Below are positions 1 to 6,037 of a stretch of 39,009 bases of DNA, one piece after another. Location of the stretch: the NCBI GenBank assembly GCA_021811085.1, contig JAJZPQ010000035.1, positions 1 through 39,009 on the forward strand. Reading direction: 5' to 3'. Position 1 is the first letter of the stretch, and every line of letters starts with the position of its first letter. The DNA comes from Pseudomonadota bacterium (lineage in GTDB: Bacteria; Pseudomonadota; Gammaproteobacteria; Burkholderiales; SG8-39). The notes under the pieces are model-generated. The model was given only the letters and a program-made list of their open reading frames with translations. It did not search any database and was not told the DNA's origin. The translations under genes and the position numbers were made by a program.

Positions 1-1
1 G

Positions 2-79
2 TATCAAAAAGACGGCAAACCACTTCCGCCACCGACTTCTGGTCGTGACTTCGCCAACAGGATGCAGAACGTCGCATAA
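2..79 (+). CDS. C-terminal end of an unidentified integron-cassette gene (partial)
   Basis: An open frame runs in from the window edge and ends YQKDGKPLPPPTSG...NVA with a TAA at 77–79. That stop lies inside the R'' box of the first attC site, which is a common place for a cassette gene to end; the next cassette's DUF2442 gene also stops inside R''. Only 25 residues are visible and no family is recognisable. The call rests on position and the shared stop placement, so it is tentative. Confidence 0.4.
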   Translation, partial: YQKDGKPLPPPTSGRDFANRMQNVA

Positions 80-130
80 CAAGCCATTTGAGCCGACGCC
101 TACCGGCTCGGCTCAATGGCGACGTTAAAC
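74..130 (+). other. attC recombination site 1 of an integron cassette array
   Basis: The site opens with GCATAAC (74–80, R''-like) and closes with GTTAAAC (124–130), which fits the core consensus GTTRRRY. Between them, arms 83–96 and 108–120 are complementary over 13 bp except for one extra T in the left arm. A single unpaired base of this kind is typical of folded attC and guides strand choice by the integrase. The next site repeats this layout almost base for base. The predicted crossover is between G124 and T125. Confidence 0.85.
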
Positions 131-170
131 GCCTTTTCGGTCTGCCGCCGATGCGCGTATCATTTTGCTC

Positions 171-410
171 ATGAGTCCGACCGTCTTTCGCGAAGGTGGC
201 TTTCGTTTTTATTTCTTCTCACGGGAAGAATCGAGAATGCATGTGCATGTTCAAGGCCAAAATGGAGAGGCCAAGCTTTGGCTAGAACCCACGATTGAAC
301 TTGCCCAATATGTCGGCCTCACCCAGCGCGAAATCAACGAAGCACTTCGACTAGTTCAGGAGCACCAAAATGACATCCGCAGCGCCTGGCATAAGCACTT
401 CCCCGGTTGA
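171..410 (+). CDS. DUF4160 domain protein (first gene of cassette 1)
   Basis: This 79-residue protein starts MSPTVFREGGFRFYFF and continues with HVHV, a GEAKLWL strand and a C-terminal helix ending in SAWHKHF. That is the normal full-length layout of DUF4160. The family is repeatedly found next to DUF2442 proteins, as here, and the pair is suspected of being a toxin–antitoxin-like module; the molecular function is not established. I chose ATG 171 over the in-frame TTG at 165 because family members begin at the MxPTV motif. The gene lies 47 bp after the attC crossover, so transcription may come from an upstream array promoter. It overlaps the next gene by 41 bp, which implies coupled translation. 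Base composition is lower in GC than the chromosomal genes to the right. Confidence 0.8.
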   Translation: MSPTVFREGGFRFYFFSREESRMHVHVQGQNGEAKLWLEPTIELAQYVGLTQREINEALRLVQEHQNDIRSAWHKHFPG

Positions 411-639
411 AGTAACCAACATATCCAAGCATGGCTTCTGGCTTTTGCTGGAGAATGAAGAGCTATTCCTGCCGTTCTCGGAATTCCCGTGGTTTCGAGA
501 TGTTCCGGTCGGAAAGATCCTACACGTCGAACTCCCATCTTCAGGGCATCTCTACTGGCCCGATCTAGACGTTGATTTGGCCGTTGAGTCCATTCGGCAT
601 CCCGAAAGATTCCCACTTGTCAGCCGAGTCGGCGCTTAA
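370..639 (+). CDS. DUF2442 domain protein (second gene of cassette 1)
   Basis: This 89-residue protein matches DUF2442 over its core: a strand with FWLLLENEELFLPFSEFPWF, then YWPDLDVDLAVESI, the WPDLDxDxxVE signature of the family. The ATG at 370 has a good ribosome-binding site, AGGAG at 358–362, with a 7-nt spacer inside the end of the DUF4160 gene, so the 41-bp overlap is real. The stop TAA (637–639) lies in the R'' box of attC site 2, marking the end of the cassette. By analogy with other DUF4160/DUF2442 pairs it would be the partner (possible antitoxin) of the upstream gene; that role is inference. Confidence 0.8.
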   Translation: MTSAAPGISTSPVEVTNISKHGFWLLLENEELFLPFSEFPWFRDVPVGKILHVELPSSGHLYWPDLDVDLAVESIRHPERFPLVSRVGA

Positions 640-690
640 CAAGCTATTTGAGCCGACGCCGATCGGCGCGGCTCAATAGCGACGTTAGAG
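634..690 (+). other. attC recombination site 2 (end of cassette 1)
   Basis: R'' GCTTAAC (634–640) fits RYYYAAC, and the right core GTTAGAG (684–690) begins the next cassette. Arms 643–655 and 669–680 pair over 12 bp with one extra T on the left, as in site 1. The loop contains the palindrome CGCCGATCGGCG. R'' with flank, GGCGCTTAAC (631–640), is complementary at 9 of 10 positions to the cassette's own left end (124–133), as expected if cassette 1 was once a circle closed at this site. Confidence 0.87.
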
Positions 691-711
691 CGCGCTATCC
701 GGTTTCAGAGG

Positions 712-734
712 TTCTGGCTATAATCTAGCCAGAA
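712..734 (+). promoter_or_regulatory. Palindrome overlapping a TATAAT box: likely promoter/operator of the RelE–Phd operon
   Basis: TTCTGGCTA (712–720) and TAGCCAGAA (726–734) form a perfect 9-bp inverted repeat around a 5-bp centre. A perfect TATAAT (719–724) sits in its middle, and the last base of the repeat is the first base of the toxin start codon. A toxin–antitoxin complex bound here would block the promoter, the usual autoregulation of such operons. No convincing -35 box is seen. If this -10 is used, the mRNA would be almost leaderless. Confidence 0.6.
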
Positions 735-1027
735 TGATGTTCGAGATACTCCTTGCCCCTGAAGCCGTTGAAGACCTGCGCAAATTGAAGGCCGGCGAAC
801 GTGCGGCGGTAAAGGAAGCTCTCGAGACCCGTTTAAGGCACGAACCAACCAAGACCAGCCGTAGCCGGATCAAGCGCTTGCGCGGCGTGGCGCGACCGCA
901 ATACCGGCTGCGCGTCGAAGAGGTCCGTGTGTTCTACGATGTATCGAGTTCGACCGTCGAGGTACTGGCGATCGTGCCCAAACCGGAGGCTGAGTCATGG
1001 CTGGCGCAGTTCGGAAGTCCAAATTGA
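734..1027 (+). CDS. RelE/ParE-family toxin (cassette 2)
   Basis: This is a 97-residue protein of the RelE/ParE superfamily. It opens with MFEILLAPEAVEDLRKL, has a central basic helix segment (RSRIKRLRG), then the YRLRVEEVRVFYDV strand pair and a final VEVLAIV strand. This is the usual order and length for the fold. Members are ribosome-dependent mRNA endonucleases (RelE type) or gyrase poisons (ParE type); the sequence does not decide which. ATG 734 and ATG 737 are both possible, and there is no clear Shine–Dalgarno, consistent with the near-leaderless promoter above. The toxin gene precedes the antitoxin gene, the reverse of the classical relBE order, and overlaps it by 31 bp. Confidence 0.85.
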   Translation: MMFEILLAPEAVEDLRKLKAGERAAVKEALETRLRHEPTKTSRSRIKRLRGVARPQYRLRVEEVRVFYDVSSSTVEVLAIVPKPEAESWLAQFGSPN

Positions 1028-1266
1028 AAGAAGTCCCCCTTTCCGAGGTTAAGGATGACCTGTCTCGCTTTCTTAGGGAAGCGGAAACCCGGGACGTGGT
1101 CATCACACGCCACGGCAAACCGGCTGGCGTATTGATCGGGTTTAAGTCGGAGGATGACTGGTTCGACTACCGACTCGAACACGATCCCCGGTTTTTACAG
1201 CGCGTCGAGCAGGCTCGCGCAAGCTTTCGTGTGGGCCGAGGCGTCAAACTCGAAGACATCAAGTAG
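997..1266 (+). CDS. Phd/YefM-family antitoxin (cassette 2)
   Basis: This 89-residue protein has the Phd/YefM DNA-binding N-terminus: VPLSEVKDDLSRFLREAE followed by VVITRHGKPAGVLIGF, where the HGKPAGVL turn is diagnostic. The C-terminal half is acidic and basic and would wrap the toxin. The start at 997 is supported by GGAGG at 985–989 with a 7-nt spacer. It would neutralise the RelE-like toxin and, with it, repress the palindromic promoter at 712–734. The stop lies 4 nt before the 10-base left flank of attC 3, so the two genes fill the cassette completely. Toxin–antitoxin cassettes are known to stabilise large integron arrays. Confidence 0.87.
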   Translation: MAGAVRKSKLKEVPLSEVKDDLSRFLREAETRDVVITRHGKPAGVLIGFKSEDDWFDYRLEHDPRFLQRVEQARASFRVGRGVKLEDIK

Positions 1267-1273
1267 CGGTGCG

Positions 1274-1324
1274 CTCTAACAACTCAGTCAACGCGGACGC
1301 GCGCGCTGTCAAGCGACATCTGGA
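1274..1324 (+). other. Degenerate attC site 3 (end of cassette 2 and of the recognisable array)
   Basis: GCGCTCTAAC (1271–1280) is the exact reverse complement of the left end of cassette 2 (684–693), proving that this is the cassette's own attC left half. The right half is decayed: where sites 1 and 2 read GAC-GTT, this one reads GAC-ATC (1315–1320), and the internal arms no longer pair well. No GTTRRRY core follows, so the site is probably inactive as a downstream recombination partner. Confidence 0.7.
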
Positions 1325-1341
1325 GTCGCGAGAGGAGAATC

Positions 1342-1716
1342 ATGAGCAAGCTGTTCGTCAACATCGGGCTTAGCCTCGATGGCTACAAGGCACCCGAAGC
1401 AATGACCATGGAGAATTGGGGCACGCCTGAGTACAGGAACTGGGGCGCTAAGTAGGGTGCGCTGATGCGCTGGATCTTCAACCAGGAATACTTCCGCGAG
1501 AACCTCAAGCTCGGACCAGGGGGAGAGACCGGCCCCGTCAATGACATGCTCCGCAACACCACCGAGCGCATCGGTGCCAACATTATGGGCAAGCGAATGT
1601 TCGACCGGGGCGAGCGCGCTTGGCCTGAGCAGGCTCCGTTTCACACACCGGTATACGTTCTTGCCCGCGCGAAGCGCGAACCCTGGGTCCGCCCGGGTGG
1701 GACGACCTTTTACTTC
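1342..1716 (+). pseudogene. RibD-C/dihydrofolate-reductase-like protein, nonsense-mutated and 3'-truncated
   Basis: A good ribosome-binding site (GAGAGGAG) precedes ATG 1342. The frame reads MSKLFVNIGLSLDGYKAPE, the typical start of the dihydrofolate reductase family with RibD C-terminal fold. An in-frame TAG at 1453–1455 interrupts it where relatives have Trp (one change, TGG to TAG). The same frame resumes with LKLGPGGETGPVNDML, GANIMGKRMFDRGERAWP and HTPVYVLARAKREPWVRPGG. Homology stops after TTFYF near 1716, so the last third of the roughly 180–200 residue family is missing. It could be a dead cassette or a chromosomal gene cut by the array end. The 60 bases that follow, up to the C13 peptidase stop, hold nothing I recognise. 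Confidence 0.75.
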
Positions 1717-1782
1717 ATTTCGGTTTCGTGCCGCGCGCGCTGCTGATCGGCCATGCCGAGCGCGTGCTCGTTTCGGCCGATA

Positions 1783-3231
1783 TCAAAGGAAACTGGCAGC
1801 CGCGCCTGGAGCGCTTCGGGCAGCACCTGCAGTAGTCTCGCGCCTCGGCGCCGCTTCGCGGCCGGCAGGCTCCGCGAGGCGCGCCTCGAGCGCGCGCAGC
1901 TTCTCGCGCATCGCCGCGCCGACATACATCTGCGGGTTCGACGGGGCGAAGCCGCGCCGCTGCTCGCGCTCGGCCACCTCGCGGCGCGCGAGCGCGAATG
2001 CCTCGGTAAAGGAGCGCGTGCGGCGCAGCGCGTCGTCGAAGTAGGCCTTGCCGAACCAAGTCAGCTTGTTGCCGTTGCCGCAGCCGAAGGACTGGTTGTT
2101 CGCGTCGGTGGCGGTGATGATGAGCGTATTGTCGTCCTTGAGCGGCTCGATGAAGCCGCCCGAATAGCAGGCCGAGATCACCAGTACTTTCCACTTGATG
2201 CCGCTTTCATGCAGCAGGCGCGCGAGCGCTGCGGGCCGGATCTGGTGCAGCTCCAGCGGCGGCAGCTCCACCGCAAGCTGGCCGTCCTCCGAGCCGTGCG
2301 TGGTGATGTACAGGAACAGTACGTCCTCGTCCGCGTCCATGACGCCGCCCAGGTGCGCGAGCGCGGTGCGCAGATTGGTGGTGCTCGCGATCGGCAGCTC
2401 GCCCAGCGTGTCCGGTTCGTTGGAAAGCAGCAGCGAGCGCCCGCCCGCATCGAAGCGCGCGCGCATCAGGCGCGCCACGGTTCCCAGCTCCTGGCCGAAC
2501 ACATCGTCGGCACCGTCCGGAGCGAAACCGACGAAATACAAGTCGGCGATTCCGGGGCGCTGCGGCTGCAGTGTCGCCAGATGCGCATCGAGCAGCCCGT
2601 CCTGGGCATGAAACAGCTCTTCCTGCGTGATCGACGGCTGGTCTGCTGCTTCCTCGTCGTCGGGCGCCCACAGTTCGGTGCGCGGCATGTAATTCACCAG
2701 GAACAGGAACAGCGCGATCAGCAGCGCGCCGCTTTGCGGGAACAGGCGCCGGTGCCAGCCTGCCGCCACCCACAGCGCGCGCAGAAACACGGCGAGCATC
2801 CAGCCCAGGAAAATGGTGTAGAGCGTCAATTGCAGCGCGGCCGTGCTCTGCCCGCCGGCGCCATCGAGCCCGATTACGATGAGCGCCGACAGCAGCTCGA
2901 ACAGCGCCGCGGGCGCGATCAGGAGCAGCGCCAGCGCGAGCAGCAGTTCGCGCCGGCGGTACCAGGACGCAATGATCAGGCTCACTAACAGCAGCAGCGG
3001 TATTTCGGCCAGGGCCACTGGCAGCGCGTCCAGATCGATATAGCCGGGGAAACCCACACGCAGCATGCCCGCAGCCAGCCAGACCGCGGCGTTGAACACC
3101 CACAGCAAGGCGAAAGCCGCGGGGGATACGCGGAAATCGTGACGGCTGACCCGGACGAATGCGGCCAGGCGCAGGCCGGCCGCGAGATTGCGCAGCAGTC
3201 CCTGCAGCAGCATGGCCGCGGCCGACTTCAT
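1783..3231 (-). CDS. Membrane-anchored C13-family (legumain/caspase-like) cysteine peptidase
   Basis: The protein has 482 residues. The N-terminal part carries about four to five hydrophobic segments (roughly 40–60, 72–90, 95–122, 133–158 and 166–181). A soluble domain follows with the C13 catalytic dyad: His312 in YITTHGSEDG and Cys355 in VISACYSGGF, each after a hydrophobic strand as in the caspase–haemoglobinase fold. The tail after about residue 440 is Ala/Arg-rich and probably disordered. Start ATG 3231 has GAGG 5 nt upstream. It lies 24 bp behind cca and is probably the last gene of the slt–NDUFA9–GST–cca operon. C13-like membrane proteins occur in several proteobacteria but their substrate is not known; a periplasmic or envelope processing role is inference. 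Its 3' end faces the integron remnant. Confidence 0.85.
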   Translation of the reverse strand: MKSAAAMLLQGLLRNLAAGLRLAAFVRVSRHDFRVSPAAFALLWVFNAAVWLAAGMLRVGFPGYIDLDALPVALAEIPLLLLVSLIIASWYRRRELLLALALLLIAPAALFELLSALIVIGLDGAGGQSTAALQLTLYTIFLGWMLAVFLRALWVAAGWHRRLFPQSGALLIALFLFLVNYMPRTELWAPDDEEAADQPSITQEELFHAQDGLLDAHLATLQPQRPGIADLYFVGFAPDGADDVFGQELGTVARLMRARFDAGGRSLLLSNEPDTLGELPIASTTNLRTALAHLGGVMDADEDVLFLYITTHGSEDGQLAVELPPLELHQIRPAALARLLHESGIKWKVLVISACYSGGFIEPLKDDNTLIITATDANNQSFGCGNGNKLTWFGKAYFDDALRRTRSFTEAFALARREVAEREQRRGFAPSNPQMYVGAAMREKLRALEARLAEPAGREAAPRRETTAGAARSAPGAAASFL

Positions 3232-3255
3232 GCGCGCCTCAGCTTCACGCGGGGA

Positions 3256-4383
3256 TCATGCCGCGGCGAGCGCGGCTTGCACCGCCGCCACGCGCGCTGC
3301 GCGCAGGCGCGCCGCGATCTTGTGCGGCTCGGTCTCCCCGCGCACGATGGCCCCGGCATCCAGCGCACGCGCGGCACCAAGCGCCGCCAAGAGGCGCGCG
3401 GCAAATGGCTTCGTCCGCGCGCTGCTGCAGCTCTCCACCGCCTGCAGCAACTGCCCGAAGCGCGCCGTCCGGCGCCAGGCATCGCAGGACTGGAATAAGC
3501 TGACCATCGCCTCGGGCTTGAGCCTGGCGCCCTGCGCTATCTGTTCGAAGTGGCGCAGCGCGAGCAGGGCCAGGTCGGCGCAGTCCGCGGGCGCGCGCAG
3601 GCGCGCGCTCATCTGACGCAATGCGCGCTCCGGCGCGGCGGCGCCGGCGAGCGCGCAGGCAAGAACGGCATAGCGCACTTCGAGCGCATGGCCGCGCGCC
3701 GCGGCGCGATCGAGCGCGCGCTGCGAACGCGCGTAGCGGCCGCGCTCGGCCCAGACTGCGGCCAACTCCGGCAGGACGCGCTCGAGCGCACCGCAGGCGC
3801 GCAGCTGCGCGAACATTTTCGAAGGCGCCGCTTCCATGAGGCCGACGGCGAGTTCCTGCCACACGCGTTCGGCGACCAGCGCATCGGCTTCGCCTGCAAC
3901 GACCATCGCGCGCATCAGGCGCAGCGTGGCCGGCGCGACCTTGAAGCCGAAGCGCGCGGCGAAGCGCGCCACGCGCAGGATGCGCACCGGATCCTCGGCG
4001 AAGGCCGGGCTCACATGGCGCAGCAGGCCGCGCTTCAAGTCGGCGGCGCCGCCGTAGGGATCGATGATGCGGCCCTGTGCATCGCGCGCGATCGCGTTGA
4101 TGCTCAGATCGCGCCGCGACAAGTCCTGCTCCAGCGTCACATCGGGGGCGGCATAGACCTGAAATCCCTTGTAGCCGCGCGCGGTCTTGCGCTCGGTGCG
4201 CGCCAGCGCATATTCCTCCTGCGTGCGGGGATGCAGAAACACCGGAAAGTCCTTGCCCACCGGACGATAGCCAAGGCGGATCATGTCTTCGGGCGTTGCG
4301 CCGACGACGACATAGTCGCGGTCTTTGACCGGGAGCCCCAGAAGTTCGTCGCGCACTGCGCCGCCGACTGCGTAGATCTTCAC
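3256..4383 (-). CDS. cca: CCA-adding tRNA nucleotidyltransferase
   Basis: The 375-residue protein repairs or builds the 3' CCA end of tRNA. It starts with KIYAVGGAVRDELLG (nucleotidyltransferase motif A), then KDRDYVVVG with the catalytic DxD, ARTERK, RRDLSINA and EDPVRILRVARFAARFGF. These match the E. coli enzyme closely through the first ~210 residues. I start it at GTG 4383 because the homology begins there; the same frame is open further upstream within the GST gene, which is coincidental. The C-terminal half is shorter than in E. coli, and the HD phosphohydrolase signature (CHDLGKG in E. coli) is replaced by ACALAGA, so the phosphatase and phosphodiesterase activities are predicted lost. 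It lies 29 bp after the GST gene. Confidence 0.92.
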   Translation of the reverse strand: MKIYAVGGAVRDELLGLPVKDRDYVVVGATPEDMIRLGYRPVGKDFPVFLHPRTQEEYALARTERKTARGYKGFQVYAAPDVTLEQDLSRRDLSINAIARDAQGRIIDPYGGAADLKRGLLRHVSPAFAEDPVRILRVARFAARFGFKVAPATLRLMRAMVVAGEADALVAERVWQELAVGLMEAAPSKMFAQLRACGALERVLPELAAVWAERGRYARSQRALDRAAARGHALEVRYAVLACALAGAAAPERALRQMSARLRAPADCADLALLALRHFEQIAQGARLKPEAMVSLFQSCDAWRRTARFGQLLQAVESCSSARTKPFAARLLAALGAARALDAGAIVRGETEPHKIAARLRAARVAAVQAALAAA

Positions 4384-4412
4384 CGGAAGCCTATTGCGGG
4401 GTCGGGCCGCAC

Positions 4413-5072
4413 TCAGGCATAGGGCTCGTCGACACGCACGAATTCGGTCTCGCGGCGTGCCTGCGCCATCCAGTCGCGCACGGAGGGCAGAGCGAGCAGC
4501 GCGTCGGCGTAGCGCTGCGCCGCAGGGGGCAGCGTGACCGCGTAGGTGGAAAAGCGCGTTGCCACCGGCGCATAGTACGCATCGGCAGCGGTGAAGTGCC
4601 CGAACAGCAGCTCGCCGCCCGCCCCGTAGTGCGCGCGGCAGGATTCCCAGATCTGGACGATGCGATCTATGTCCTTCTGCACCGCGGGGCTCATACCCCT
4701 GCCCGGCAGGGCGGCGCGGATGTTCATCGGCATCGCGCTGCGCAGCGCGCGAAAGCCCGCATGCATTTCGGCGCAGATCGAACGCGCGATCTGGCGTGCG
4801 CGCGCATCCGCCGGCCACAGCCGCTGCTGCGGAAACAGCTCGGCCGCGGCTTCGCAAATCGCGAGCGAGTCCCACACCGGCTCGCCATCGACGATCAGCA
4901 CCGGCACCTGGCGCGCCGGCGAGTAGGCTTCTATGCCGGGGACGCCGCCCGCGTCGCTGAACTTGAGCTGTATCTCTTCGAACGCGATGCCGGCCTGCGT
5001 GAGCAGCACCCAGGGCCGCATCGACCAGGACGAGTAGTTCTTGTTGGCGATGACGAGCTTGAGCGAGTTCAC
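4413..5072 (-). CDS. Glutathione S-transferase family protein
   Basis: This is a 219-residue cytosolic GST-fold protein. The N-terminal thioredoxin-like domain has [15 protein letters not shown] (putative glutathione-site Ser/Tyr region), the cis-proline [10 protein letters not shown] and the [12 protein letters not shown] helix. The all-helical C-terminal domain follows, with [15 protein letters not shown]. The start is GTG 5072, whose GTG overlaps the TGA of the upstream epimerase gene (shared bases 5069–5072), a clear sign of translational coupling. GSTs with the NxNYSSWSxR N-terminus are common in proteobacteria and usually of unknown substrate. The position between an envelope/complex-I-type gene and cca looks like a conserved housekeeping operon rather than a detoxification locus. 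Confidence 0.88.
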   Translation of the reverse strand: MNSLKLVIANKNYSSWSMRPWVLLTQAGIAFEEIQLKFSDAGGVPGIEAYSPARQVPVLIVDGEPVWDSLAICEAAAELFPQQRLWPADARARQIARSICAEMHAGFRALRSAMPMNIRAALPGRGMSPAVQKDIDRIVQIWESCRAHYGAGGELLFGHFTAADAYYAPVATRFSTYAVTLPPAAQRYADALLALPSVRDWMAQARRETEFVRVDEPYA

Positions 5073-6037
5073 GCGGGGCGCGTCTTTCTGCCGGCGTAGC
5101 CGCGCAAACTGCCGAAACGCGAACGTGCGTACCGGCCCTGCAGGTACAGCGACGCCACCGCCTCCAGCGCCGCGGGCTGCATGCCGAACGGGAACGGCGC
5201 TGCGCTCACGCTCGGGAGCGACATCGACAGCACATTGTCGCGGCTCATGAACTTGCCCGGCAGCCATTCCATGATAAAGGCCTGCAGCATGGAGTATTTG
5301 TCGCTGAGGCCGATGATCGGGCGCGGGTGGCCGCTCGCGCGGCCGGCGAACTTGACCAGCTCGCGCAGCGTATAGACTTTCGGCCCGCACAGATCGTAGG
5401 TCTTGCCGAAACTCTCGCGCTCGGCGAGCGCGTGCACCATGACACGCGCGACGTCCTCGACGTACACCGGCTGGAATTTCGCCTCGGGACAGGCGAGCAA
5501 CACCAGCGGCATGAAGCGCTGCAGCGTCGCGAACAGATTGAGGAAGTTGTCTTCCGGACCGAACACCACCGATGGACGGAATACGGTGGTCGCCAGGCGC
5601 TTGCCCTCGGCGAACATCCAGTTCTCGCCGTCGCCCTTGGAGCGCAGGTAGGCGCTGGGTCCCTTGCTCGAGGCGTTGAGCGCGCTCATATGCAACAGGC
5701 GCGGAATGTGCAGCTGCTCGCAGGCGGTCACCAGCATGCGCGGCAGTTCCGCATGCGCGCGGCGGAAATCGACGCCGTAGGGCTCGCCCGGCCGGCTTTG
5801 CAGCACGCCCACGAGGTTGATCACGGCGTCGCAGCCGCGCACGACTCCGGCGAGCTGGGTCGCGTCGCCCACATTCGCCTGCACCACTTCCACCGTCGGC
5901 AGCATGAACAGGTGCTTGGCGCGCTCGCGCCGGCGCGTGCTGACCACGACGCGCTTTCCCTGCTCCGCGAGCATGCGTACCACATGGCGGCCGATGAAGC
6001 CGCTACCGCCGAGGACGGCAATCCGCTCCAGCTTCAT
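5069..6037 (-). CDS. NAD(P)-binding epimerase of the complex I NDUFA9 subunit-like family
   Basis: The 322-residue protein has an atypical short-chain-dehydrogenase Rossmann fold: [15 protein letters not shown] (GxxGFIG dinucleotide loop at residues 9–15), then [28 protein letters not shown] and [15 protein letters not shown]. The usual YxxxK catalytic pair is represented by SAYLRSK. It ends in a basic RxxGYAGRK tail. Bacterial members resemble the eukaryotic complex I accessory subunit NDUFA9 and are often annotated so, but a structural link to complex I in bacteria is unproved; sugar or quinone-related dehydrogenase activity is also possible. ATG 6037 overlaps the stop of the transglycosylase gene by one base (TAATG). 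Confidence 0.87.
   Translation of the reverse strand: MKLERIAVLGGSGFIGRHVVRMLAEQGKRVVVSTRRRERAKHLFMLPTVEVVQANVGDATQLAGVVRGCDAVINLVGVLQSRPGEPYGVDFRRAHAELPRMLVTACEQLHIPRLLHMSALNASSKGPSAYLRSKGDGENWMFAEGKRLATTVFRPSVVFGPEDNFLNLFATLQRFMPLVLLACPEAKFQPVYVEDVARVMVHALAERESFGKTYDLCGPKVYTLRELVKFAGRASGHPRPIIGLSDKYSMLQAFIMEWLPGKFMSRDNVLSMSLPSVSAAPFPFGMQPAALEAVASLYLQGRYARSRFGSLRGYAGRKTRPA

Noticed and set aside
1701-1835. Plus-strand frame reading LHFGFVPRALLIGHAERV... to TAG at 1833, possibly the 3' end of another gene
   Set aside because: It has no start, no recognisable family and overlaps the end of the C13 peptidase gene on the other strand; in GC-rich DNA such a frame can occur by chance.
4384-4875. 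N-terminal extension of cca into the GST gene
   Set aside because: The open frame is a shadow of the GST gene; Cca homology starts at KIYAVGG just after GTG 4383.
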